DNA from: Pelagophyceae sp. CCMP2097
Taxonomy: Eukaryota; Sar; Pelagophyceae
Length of the DNA: 64,000 nucleotides
Direction: 5' to 3'
Assembly (NCBI GenBank): GCA_026770575.1
Contig: MU657167.1
Location: 905,900 to 969,899 of the forward strand
Shown here: one piece after another, positions 44,901-55,580 of the stretch
Layout: each line of letters opens with the position of its first letter
How positions within the stretch are numbered: the first letter of the stretch is position 1
Notes under the pieces: generated by a model
Databases searched by the model: none
Seen by the model: the letters and a program-made list of their open reading frames with translations, nothing else
Told to the model about the DNA's origin: nothing
Translations under genes and position numbers: made by a program

Positions 44901-47900
44901 CGCCGGCGGCGACTCGTCGAGGACGACGTACTGGCCCTCTGTGATGGTGACGGAGTCGCCCTCAGTAGGCTTATTCTTCAACTCGCCGCCCCACGTCGTC
45001 AGCGAGCTCCAATAATCAACGTAGTCCCAGGTCAGCCCTTTTGCGTTCCAGGCGTCGCCGTGCGGGTGCGCGTACACCGAAATCGCAGCAGACTTGGCCG
45101 GGCCCGAGTAGTCCCACGGGTTGGTCAAGCACGTCAGAGTCGAGACGTTGTCCGCGTGCGTCACGACGCCGAGCCCCTCGCAGTCGACGCCTTCAAAGTC
45201 GCAGAGGTCCTGCGACCGGTACTGCGCCACGTCGCGCCGGTGCAGAGCGCAGGGCACGCCGCCGAGCGTCACGGTCACGTTGGACCCGGAGAGGCCGCCG
45301 AGCCCCGAGACATTGAGCATGAGAGTCGTGCCGCCGGCCGTCGTGCCGCCCTGGCGCGACGTCGTTAAAAGGTTGGGCGTCAGCGCTGGGTCGTAGGTGA
45401 AGTTGAACGTGGCCGAAACAGCCGCGTTGCTCACTTGGAAGTTGGCCGCGATGTCCACGTCCAGATCCGCAACGTACCGCGTGCCCTGGACCTCCAGGCC
45501 GCGCATCAGCGCCCAGCCGGGCGGCTTGCCGCACTGGGTGACCAACGCGTATTGCGTAGAGGCCCACGCGCCGTTGGAGGGCGAAAACGTCGAAAGCATG
45601 TCCGAAGCGCCGCACCCCTTCAAGACGCGCGTCAGCCGCGCGATTCCGTGAATCCGGTAGTTGTAGCCCGTTAAAACGACGAGGATGAGGTCCGGCTCCA
45701 CGGCGTACTTTTCGATAAAGTCGGCGGCTAACTCTCCGTTAGACCACCACAGCCGACTAAAGTACATCGAGTCCTTCACGGCTCGATTCGCCGCGTCGTA
45801 AAACAGAAAAGAGATGCCGCCCTGGTTCTTCTGCGTGTAGAGGACGTCCTTGTTGCCGCAGCCCGGGTCGGTGGAAAGAGCTAAAAACGAAGTGCCGCCA
45901 TAAGTCGTCGACCCAGTGGTGCCAGAGTGGACCACGAGCCGTTCGTTCGTCCGGACTCTTGTCTTGAAGTTGGGAGCGTACGACTTTGGCGAATCGAACG
46001 ACGTGTTGAAGGGTAAGCCGCCCGTGACGCAACTCATCTGCGCCTTATATTTAAAACCGTCCCAAGTCGTGGCGTTGGGCGTCGGGCTCCAAGTCGTAGG
46101 CACCGGCGTCGGGGCCGGCGTCGGGATCGAAGTCGGCTTGGACGTCGGCTTGGACGTTGGCTGGCGAGACGGCCCGAGTGAAAACGTAGGGGAAAGCGAC
46201 GACGACGAAGGCTCCGGCGTGGGAACCGCAGACGGCCGCGACGAAGGCTTGGACGACGGCACGGAGGTCGGAATCTGCGTCGGCGCCGGCGAAGGCTGCG
46301 ACGACGGGCCGCCGGTTCTATAAGTCGGGGAGAGCGTCGGGTGCGCCGTGGCGTACGTCGGCGCCGCCGTCGGGACCGGCGACGGGACCGCATTCGGCGT
46401 CGCCGAGGGCACCGCCGTCGGCGGCGCCGTCGGGTGCGACGTCAGCGGCGTCGGCTGCGACGTCGGGAAGGGCGTGGAAAAGGTGGGTAATTCAGTGTAG
46501 AACGTCGGGGCCACCGATGGCACCGCCGTCGGCGCCGCCGTCGGCTTGGACGACGGGGAAACGGACAGCGTCGGCGCGGTCGTCGTCGGGCTCAACGTCG
46601 GATAAGAAGTGGGCTCAATGGATTCGTCAAAGTTTTCGTAGGCTGCGACGACGGTGCAGGCGATGCCCCCGAGGAGAATCAAGTTGTCCTGCGGCACCTG
46701 CGAGAACCCGACGCCGTCGATCAAGATGCGCGTGCCGCCGGCCATCGACCCCGAAGAAGGCGTGGCGTTCCAGGCCTCGAGGCCCACGCCGTAGTAAAAC
46801 GGCCCCGCGGCCAAGCCCAGAGCTCCCGTCGTCAGCGTCACCGCGTAGACTCCCGCGGCCACGTCGGGCGAGGCGCACTCGACGTACGTCTCGTTTGCAA
46901 AGGCGACGGGGCAGTCGAGGCCGCCGACTCGCACGGCGACGTCACCTCTGTAAGAGAACCCAGAGCCACGGATTTTGAGGAGTGACCGCCACGCCCCGAA
47001 ATCACCCGAAGGCCAGACGGCGTGGATTTGGGGCGTCGATGCCGCGGAACGCGAGTACGTAGCCTTGTTGGACAGGAAGACATGTCTATACAAGTCGATT
47101 TCGTGAATCTTGGGCGTCTGGGAAAACCCGACGTCGTCGAACCACCAGGCCAGATAACGGTAGAGGCCCGGGTTCGGGATGTTGCGGTAGATGGTGACGG
47201 ATTCGCTCGAGTTGGAACCGCCTTGGTAGACGTCGAGGTCGACCCATTTGATGAAATCCTCAGAGCCACGAAGGGTCCACGCGGGTGCCAGCTGCGGCGA
47301 CGTCAAGATGACCCTGTACGCTTCGAGGGCTTCGTCGTTGGAACGGAGGTCGTAGACGAGGGGGGCCGAGTCGTAGCCGCCGAATTCGATCTGCCAGCCG
47401 TTGTTTTGGCGATTGTCAAAAACTTCATTCTGTCGAGGACCAAACGCCGCATTCTGCGCCACGTATGCCCCGGCGGTGATGGTGTTCGACGCCTTCTTTG
47501 AATCACGGACCTGGACTCTGATGTTGCCCGCATCGTAAACGGCCTCGTAGCCGGCCACAGCAGCGTCAAACGTTCCGTCAAAGCCGCGCAGCGTCGTCAC
47601 CGCCACAATCCTGTCGAACGAGACGCTCACGATGTCGGCGTTGAAGAACCGGCCGCCGTTGGAGGCCAGCGTCGTCTGCAAAACGACGCCGTCGCTTCGG
47701 CGCGTGAAGGCGCACTGCTTGGCGCGCGCGTCGGCGCACGTCAGCGGCGGGAGTCTCGCTTCGGAAACGCAATCCGAAAAGCCGCGGCCCTTGATCACGA
47801 TCGTCTGGCCCGCGTGCAGCGACCCGGCCCAGTTGGATTCTTCCACTTGGAGACCAAAGTTGAAAAAGGAGCCGTAACCGACCGACCTGCCCAAATCCTG

Positions 47901-50900
47901 CGCAAACACGGCCACCTCGTAGACGCCCGCGGCGTGCGGCGGCAGCTGGACGGTGATGCGCGTTTGCGACTGCGAAACGACGGTTGCCCAAGAATCGCCA
48001 AATTGCACAGTGTTGTTCCTCGGTGAAAAGTTCGTACCGTAGATGTCAACCATCGTCTCCGATTCCGCGTCGTAGGTGCCCATGTTTCGGGAGAGGCTTT
48101 TGACCAAGGGCGTCGTGACGTTGTCAAAGTCGAAGAAGGGGCAGGCGCCGTCGCAGGCCGACTGCGTCGAGTTTGCAAAGACGGAAATTTCGCCCGCGAG
48201 CACTGATACGACGGGTTCGCCTTGGGCAAGGAAAAGGCCCGGCGGCGTCTTGAACAACGTCGTCGTCGTGCACCGCAGCTCCGTCGAGGAGACCTCAACG
48301 AGGTCGAGGCAGAGCAGTTTCTGTTCTCCGTTTGGGCGCGTCAAGACCGCCGCCTCGACGTGGCCCGGGGCGAAGCCGCTGCCGAGGATTGTAATCTCGA
48401 GGCCGCCGCCGACGGACGACGATGAATGCGAAACGGACCGCAGCAAGGGCCGCACGTCGACGACGTTCGGGTTTTCTAAAAAAGCGAACCCATAATTTTT
48501 CAAGTGCACCGAGACTTTGGCGGCCAGGGCAGGCACGGCATGTTTGGATAAAGTGCAGGAGCACGATTTGCTCTGAAAGTCGACTCTCAAGCCCGAGCAA
48601 GTCTCCTTGCCCACTGAAATCGTCAGCGCCGCGCCGAGTTGAGAGTCCGACCTGCCCGCGGAGACCCAGGCGGATGTCCAGTTGAACGCGGCGTCGGTCA
48701 GGTTGAAGGTCAGGCCGGCGCCGGGGACGACGTAGGCCGAGTCGTCGCGGAAGTCGCGGGCGTTGATGAGCTCGAGGTGCGGCGTCGCACTTGCTCCGTA
48801 GTCGAAGAGGCAGAGTTCGACGTCCGTCTCCGTGATACAGCCGGGCGGCTTGCAATCCTCTTTGGCGCAGCGGAAATAACTGGGTTCGGAATTCCAAAAA
48901 GCGCGGACGTCCACGACGCCGACGGCGGCTTCCAAAGCTGGTTCGGTGATGCAACGAATCTCCGTCGAGGTGCGCGATGTGATTTCGCAGGCACCGCCGC
49001 CGGGGAGCAGGATCTTGAAAGCGGCGATGCTCGAACCCATGTCGTTCTTCTGTTGCGTGGAATAAAAGGTATACGTCGAAGCAAACCCAGACCCGCGCAG
49101 TTTCAGTTCCGTGCCGCCGTAGACCGACCCGGATCGCGGAGAAACGTCGTACAGGTACGAAGTGTAGACGAAGGTGCCGTTGCCGCTCCGCTGGGCTCGG
49201 CCCTTGCCCAGGACGTGAAGACTCACCTCGTGGGCCACGTCATAGACATTATACGTCGGGATGAAGGAGATGTGCGTCTCGTTGCGGTCCGTGATGACCG
49301 TCGGCTGGCCGCCGATGTATATGGTCACGGGCTCGGCTCTGGAGAAGAATCCGAATTCGTCCATCCGATATTCGGCATCGTAGGCGTCGTGCGCCGGCGC
49401 CAGCCCGGTTCCGGTCATGGTCAGACGCTGGCCGGCCTGGCCGACTTGTTGCATGGAGGATACGAAGGGCGTTTGTGACGCAAGGAAGGTATAATTCTTC
49501 CGCGTCGCGGCAAACGCGCCGGTGAATCCCTCCAAAGCGTTGCCGAAGATGCCGACGCGGTCAAAGTCCGGCGTCATCAAGACGCAGTCCCTGGCGTACG
49601 TTTCCGTGCCGTTGTTCGATTCGAGGAACAGTTCGAAATTCCAGATGCGGTACCCCCGGAGAGCGTAGCACCCCATGTTGCGCGAGGCACGCTCGAGCTG
49701 CAGGAGCGTGCGAGGCGTGTAGGCGTGCGTGATGGCCGCGGGGTCGGCTAAAAGTCGTTCGTCGAGGAGCTGGATCGAGACGATGCCCGTTTTGCCGTCT
49801 TTTAACGGCATTTTCAAATCCTCCAAGACGCACTCGATGTACGTCGTGCTGGAAAAGTCGAACCACTCGGCGTGCGCCCGGTCCGCCGGGGCAGCGTACG
49901 CGTGGGCCACGATAGGGAGATTTCGATCCGTGGTGGCGGCGCACGCCGTCCCAGAGTCGAACCGAGAGGGCCGGCAGGCCTTGTTCCGCTGCGTCTTCGG
50001 CACGCAGTCTATCCCGGCCACGTTGACGATCTGGTCCGTGCCGAGGCGCGCGAAACCTTGACCCCAGATTCGTACGGTGTCGCCGCTCAAGAGCGACCCG
50101 TTTCGCGGTTGGAAATCGTCCACCGCCAGTTGCACCGTATAGTTCACACCGTAGTCCAGCGACCGCGCGTCCCCGAGGCCGTCGACGCGCAGTTTCACGG
50201 GGAACGTGCCCGCCTGGGCCTGCGAAACGTCGAGGACGCAAAGAACGTGTGACTCGTTCATCGTTTTCACCACGCATTCGGCCCCCCCAATCCCGACGCG
50301 GACCATGGTAAACACCGGCGGCAGCAGGCTGCCCGCGATGGTGATGACCTGCCCCGCGCCGCCGCTCAAAGGCGAGACGCTCGAGATGATTGGCGTGGCC
50401 GCTTCAGAGTAGACGAAGCCGCAAGACGCGTCTTCCTTCTTCTCCGCCTGGTCGGCGACGGCGCAGGCCGACGCCAAACCGAGCGCCTCGGATTCCGTCT
50501 CGCCGCCGACGAAGACGTCTACCGAGGGCTCGGTAGATACCCTTCTAAAGAACTCCATCGACAACGAGTGACTCCCACTCACCCTCGTCGAAAACGCCTC
50601 GCCCGAGGATGGCGAGATCAAGAGCTCGAGGCCGAACAACGGCGTCTTCTTCAACGTCGCCGAGGCGTTGTGCGTCTGGATGATTTCAAAGTAACGCGCG
50701 TCGCCCGCTCGCGCGAAAAACGTCTCGGCGACACCGCGTGCGAGGTCCGACTCGCAGACGTAGGGGCGTTTCCAATCGCAGCGGATGTCGTTCCAGAGTC
50801 CGGAATAGTACATCTCGACGCAGTGCTCCAAAAATGGTTCTGAACCGAAATTGTTCGGCTCCCCGGATATCCAATTCACGTACGTCCTCCACTCCGCCTC

Positions 50901-53900
50901 GGCGCCCAACCCAGCCCCGAAGACCGAGTCTTCTAAAGAGGGGTCCGCCGCCGCCCAGCGCCAGACGCCAAAGTCCTCGTTGTCCGTCATCCCCAGCCAG
51001 ACGCTGCTGGCTTTGTAGCGCATCATAGAATGCACAAACGCCGCCTCGTCGGCATCCTCCGGCTGAGAGAGGTGGCCGCCGTGCATATTGCAAGACTCCT
51101 GCGCCTCACTGAAAGTTTCCAGCTCCTCGAAAAATTTGTACCACGTTCCTCTGAAGAAAGTCCACCCGGCGACAACGTCTTCATCTTTTGGCTGCGAGTC
51201 GCGCGGCCCGCCGATGACAATCTTGCGCCTGCGCGGGTCCGCCGTGTCCGAGAGTAAGACCTCGGCCGAGGCATCCCACGTCGCGGTAAAAGTGAACTCC
51301 CCGGTGACGGGCGCCACGAAGAAGCCCGCGTACGACCCGACGCCAACATTGTAGTACGGCTTCGAGGCCACGTCCGTCCTGCGCGCCTCGGTAAACGCGC
51401 AAAGCGTCGCGTTCTCCAAAGTGCAGTTCTCGCCGCCGTACCTCGCCGCCACGATGGCGTACTGATGCGCAGCAGAGACCTCAAAGGCACGAATCTTCAA
51501 ACCATCGCACTCAACCGGGCACCCGGAAACGGTTTCATATCGAGTCGTGTTCAAAGCGCAGCCGTCGCCGAGGACGCAGCCGGAGTCGGCAGTCGTATTC
51601 GTCGCGCGCTTTTCCCCCGTGCCGCGTTTGTAGCCGTCCGCGTTGTAGCAGGCCTCGCACCGAACGCACTTCGGCTCAAAGTAGTACTCCGACGGCTTGG
51701 CACGGAGGCGAACCCGGGAGTGCGTCGTCGATTCGTCGGGCGTGAGGGCGCCGGTAGTGACGCGCAGACCCGACCTTTGCCGGATACCTCCTACCTGGAA
51801 ATAGTGCGTCTTCGCAGCCTTGGCAAAGGACCCGTCCAGCAACGACTCGACGCCGTCGTACTCGAGGCCGCCCCAGTAGTCGTAGGAGCCGTAGGGGACG
51901 ACGATGTCTTGCAGCAGCACGTCTTCATCGTACTGCTCCGCCTTAGTGAGCCGGTTAAACTGCGCCGGGTTGAGGCGCTGCGCCCAGTGCATCATCTCAA
52001 ACTCGCTCCCCGGCCAGTCCAGCTGCAGCTCGATTCGGCCGTCGGAGAGCCGCCGCATCCACTCGAGCTCGTCCAGAATCGCAAAGTTGGCCTCGGCCGA
52101 GTGGTGACCCCTGCGGCGCCACTCCAAGTCGCGGAACTGCCGGCCCCAGTTGACGTCCTGCCGCAAAACGTCGACCCAGCCGCCCGAGTCGCCGGCGTTC
52201 CAAGTCGGGTCGCATCCGAAGTAGTCGGAATCGAGGCAGCAATACGAGTCGGCCCCGCACGCCGAGTGGAAGGCCGACTTGTTCTTCCACGTCTCCACGC
52301 TCGCGTTCAGCGCCGGCGCGCGGCACGTTTCGTAGTCGCCCGTTTGACCGACGGCGGCGTACGCGTTCAAGTCATCCAGGTCTTTTATCCACGCCCCGTC
52401 GCGGTACTCCGGCGCCATCAAAGACCACTCCTTGCGGTCCAGGCCGCGGCCGCCGACATAAAGGCACGCCGACGTGCCGACGCCGCCGTCGTAGTTGGCC
52501 GCGAGCGGGTCGGAGCAGTTGCCGCCTCGCATGTCGCCGACTCGCCTCGCGGAAGCCGCTTTGATGACGACGCAGCCGTCGGCCCCGACCGTGTCGACGA
52601 CGACGGCGGCGCGCCGGCCGTCGCCTTTGCCGCGCGCGAATGAGAAATTGCCGAGGATTCCGCCGGCGGTGACGTTGACGTGCATGTAACCTTCGACGGC
52701 ATCCGCCACGACGACGGAGAACGACCGCGCCCTCTGCGAGCCGTCCAAGCACGCAGGGACGTCATTTTGCGAGGCGACTTCGAGCGTCACCTGGTAGAGG
52801 CCGTCGTCGGAGACGTTGGACGGCGCGAGATTCAACCACGCAGGCGTGCAAGGCGGCTGCGCGCAGGCTTGAGCTTCCCAGTAGCCATCGGCGCGCGGCT
52901 TCCATGATCCGCCGAGGTCCGTCGCGTTCTCGACGTCGACGCGCCACTCTGCGTAGTCCTGCGGCGGCCGCCAAAGGCCGCCCTCTAAAGCAGCGAGCTC
53001 GGCGTGATAAGCCTCCGGCCGGCCCACCTCCTTGACCGAGAGGTCCGCGGTGCGGCACTGGATTCGGACCAGCGTGGAAGACTCCACGGCGCAGTCCAGC
53101 CCGGCGATCTGGACCCGCACCCTGGTCAAGTCGTCGGAGAAGCCTAGAAAACCCTCATCTGCCATTTTTCAAGAATCCGGCACCTTCAAAAGCGCACCTC
53201 CGCCGTCGATGGTGACGAGGGTGCCGCCCTCGAGTGAGCCGCGTTTGGGCGAGACGCGCTCGACGCGCGGGTAGTACTGGATGGCGTAGAAGGTGCCGTA
53301 CGCGTCCCTGGAGACGTTGCGGACGTAGTCTGCAGTCAGGCCGGGGATACCGGACCGGACGGCGTGGCCGAGGTGGGCGGAAGCGTTGTAGGACCCGGCG
53401 GCAAAGTCGCCGAGGTAGCACTTGAGCTCGCCGTCGAGGATTGGCGAGTCGTGTCCGATGACGGCATCTTCGACCATCACCGGAAGGGAAAACGTATCCA
53501 CTTTGCCAGTCGCGATGTTCACGGCCATGTTCAAGTCGTCGGCGCGGCACAAAGCGTGCGTCGCCGTGACGCGCGACCCGTCGCTGTTGACGTTGCCGCC
53601 CTGCGGCGGCCGGCCCGGCCCGACGTAAATCGTGCGCACGTCGGCGAGAGACTCGCCAAAGTTCTCGCCGTAGAGCGTGACCACGTCGCCCGCCGTCGCG
53701 TGGCGCGGCTCGATGCGCTCCATGCGCGGCGCCGACGCCCGGTAGGAAGCCTCGTAGTGGTAGTAGCCGCCGAAGACGTTGTAGCTAACGCAAAGATCCA
53801 GAGAGGAACCCGTCCAAGAAGCTCAGCGTCGAAGCGTCTCAAAGCTCGAACCATCTCGAAGCTCGAACCGTCTCGGGGTCGAACCTCTCCGGGGTCGAAA

Positions 53901-54507
53901 CGTCTCGGGGTCGAACCTCTCCGGGGTCGTTTCCGGCCTTTGGACGCCGGCTTATTTGCTCCTGGATGCCGTCGGAGACGATGACCCAGATCTGCAGGCC
54001 GCCCGAGTCTCTGTCTTCGAACCAGGCGCGCGTGTCGCAGACGATTCGTTTGTGGCCACCGCAATCCACGGTACAGGCCCCTTCGATGACGTCGCACTCG
54101 ACCCAGCCCTTGCTCTTCGTCCCGATGAAGACGGTGTTCCGGCCGGAGAAGAACTCCGTGGCGAAACCCTCTCCGTTGATGTGTAAGCGCGTCCCGCCCA
54201 CGCTGGTGCCGTAGAACGGAGTGACAGAGTTCACCTTGCGGACCTTCGACGCCTGCAAGACGGCGTCGTCGTCGGGGGCTGCGGCGGGAGCGCCGGCAAA
54301 GGCGCCCGAGAAAGACGAGGGCCGCAGAGGTCCCAAAGGGCCGCAAAGACCCGACCGCCGCAAGACGCCCGCGCACAATGCACTCACCAGCGTCACGTCC
54401 GTGTCCGTGAGGTCAAGGACATCTGAGCCGGCGCACGCTTGGAAGAGCAGCGCCGCCGCGACGACGACGATCCATGATGATGAGAACGCGCCGCGAGCGC
54501 GCCACAT
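32958..54507 (-). CDS. PKHD1L1-like: giant fibrocystin-L-like (PKHD1L1-like) surface receptor
   Basis: Six exons join in phase: 54507-53960, 53784-53198, 53143-44241, 44158-43331, 43276-43024, 42973-32958, about 7,044 residues. A signal peptide (WIVVVAAALLFQACAGS) is followed by IPT/TIG repeats such as VNSVTPFYGTSVGGTRLHI and GGTLVTIDGG. Next come a PA14-like segment (about 943-1028), a C-type lectin domain (1030-1180, WLGMTDNEDFG ... WISGEPNNFG) and more IPT repeats. A first G8 domain (3090-3215), a beta-helix (GQGLKLGKYPIHFHMVGN) and a second G8 (4250-4350) follow. Further on are an EGF module (CYNGLCDTATGKCTCDGGW), a Cys-rich repeat (EDCDDGNTESGDGC), a Calx-beta domain, long PT/PS linkers and one membrane span (6837-6867), then a Ser-rich tail. 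The core order matches fibrocystin-L. Intron 1 has a GC donor (GCAAAT). Likely a surface or ciliary receptor; ligand unknown. Confidence 0.85.
35351..35488 (-). repeat. 60-bp tandem repeat in Ser/Thr/Pro linker
   Basis: Units 35351-35410 and 35411-35470 are almost identical, with a partial third to 35488. They encode PTSAPSS and KPSS repeats of the giant receptor and keep the reading frame. Confidence 0.9.
44160..44240 (-). repeat. direct repeat filling a short intron
   Basis: The 81-nt intron between exons 3 and 4 of the giant receptor consists largely of two copies of a TTTTGTCCGGAGATTC word. The donor is GTGCGG and the acceptor CCCTAG. Confidence 0.7.
53865..53928 (+). repeat. 16-bp tandem repeat inside intron 1 of the giant receptor
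   Basis: Four tandem 16-mers alternate between GAACCGTCTCGGGGTC-like and GAACCTCTCCGGGGTC units. Degenerate copies continue to about 53829. Confidence 0.85.
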
Positions 54508-55191
54508 CCGTCCCTGTTCCAGCTAAAACTCGAAAAGGAAGAGCCCGGCGCTTGCCCGGCAGGCAGGGTCCCGGGCTTCCTCCGGCACCGTCGTTCGCGG
54601 CGCGGCGCGCGTCGCGACTCCGGGCAACGATTCCTTTCGAGGGCTAAAAGCCCGGAAAAGACCGCTGAATGTAACTGCTCTTCGCGATTCTCGTCGGACA
54701 GCTGGATACCGAGACAGCAGGTTCAAACTGAGCCTGAGGAGAGCCCGGATCAAGTTGAGGAGATTGGCGCCGACGAGCTGAACCAGCGTCGAATCTTCAC
54801 GCCGACCCTCCAACTCGCGTTGGGGTCATTGACCCTCGGATGGGCTCGGAGGACAGGAACCGCAGGTTCACATGAAAAGATAGGGCTTTTCCTACAGTTG
54901 CGGATAACGCCACCATTGTATGTTCCCCTCTACTCAATTCGAGGACACTCCGGCTGATTTAAAATTTGAAAGCGCGTCCGTGTGGTGCCAGCACGCTTAC
55001 GAAAGATTGCGGCGCGTTTGACAGAAGGTCAAAATATATTCTAACCGAACAACCAAAATTCCAAGTACAGATTCGACCGCTAAAGGATACAATGAAATGG
55101 TCGAAATTTAAATAGGTTGAATTGCACCATTGCGAAAATTCTGAGGACCCTTGTTAACAATAACGTCGTTGGGGGTCTCTTGTAGACACAA
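54508..55191. other. upstream region of the giant receptor, AT-rich part
   Basis: This 684-bp stretch precedes the receptor start. From about 54950 to 55150 it is distinctly AT-rich and may hold the promoter. I see no coding or RNA signal; the terminal-repeat element lies immediately beyond. Confidence 0.4.
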
Positions 55192-55443
55192 TCGAGCGCG
55201 CGTCGCGACGCGCCACGACAGTCGCCGACGAGCCACGACAGTCACCGGCGACTGTCGTGGCGCCGGTGACTGTCGTGGCGCGTTGCGACGCTCTGCGACG
55301 CTCTGTGACGCCTGCGACACTCTGCGACGCCTGCGACGCCTGCGACACTGCGACGCCTGCGACGCTCTGCGACGCACGAAGACGTTCGTCGACAGTCGGC
55401 GGCAGTCGGCGACTGTCGTGGCGCGCCGCGACGCGCCCTCGAG
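55192..55443. mobile_element. 242-bp terminal-inverted-repeat element (MITE-like) with 5-bp target duplication
   Basis: Left end 55197-55227 (includes CGCGCCACGACAGTCGCCG) matches the reverse complement of right end 55407-55438 in 30 of 31 aligned positions. The element is flanked by identical TCGAG at 55192-55196 and 55439-55443. Inside are a second inverted pair (55232-55249 with 55262-55279, perfect 18 bp) and a GCGACGCCT-type short tandem array. It has no coding capacity, as expected of a non-autonomous DNA transposon. The family is unknown. Confidence 0.65.
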
Positions 55444-55580
55444 TAGCGTCCCTTTCAAGGCTTTCAGCCCCTTTGGAAGATGCAGGCATCGACGTCGCCG
55501 ATGCGGCGTCGTGCGCGCGCCCCCGGGCCGCCGCCGCTCTGCGCCGGGCCGGCGGTGGCGCGCCGTCGGACGCAGAAGGC

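Noticed and set aside
45916..46323. Plus-strand frame rich in VGxGVG/DDG repeats opposite the giant receptor
   Set aside because: It is the complement of Ser/Thr/Pro linker codons; its composition is explained entirely by the real minus-strand gene.
55200..55440. CRISPR-like array
   Set aside because: The short GCGACGC-type repeats are irregular, lack uniform spacers and lie inside an inverted-repeat element in a eukaryotic context.
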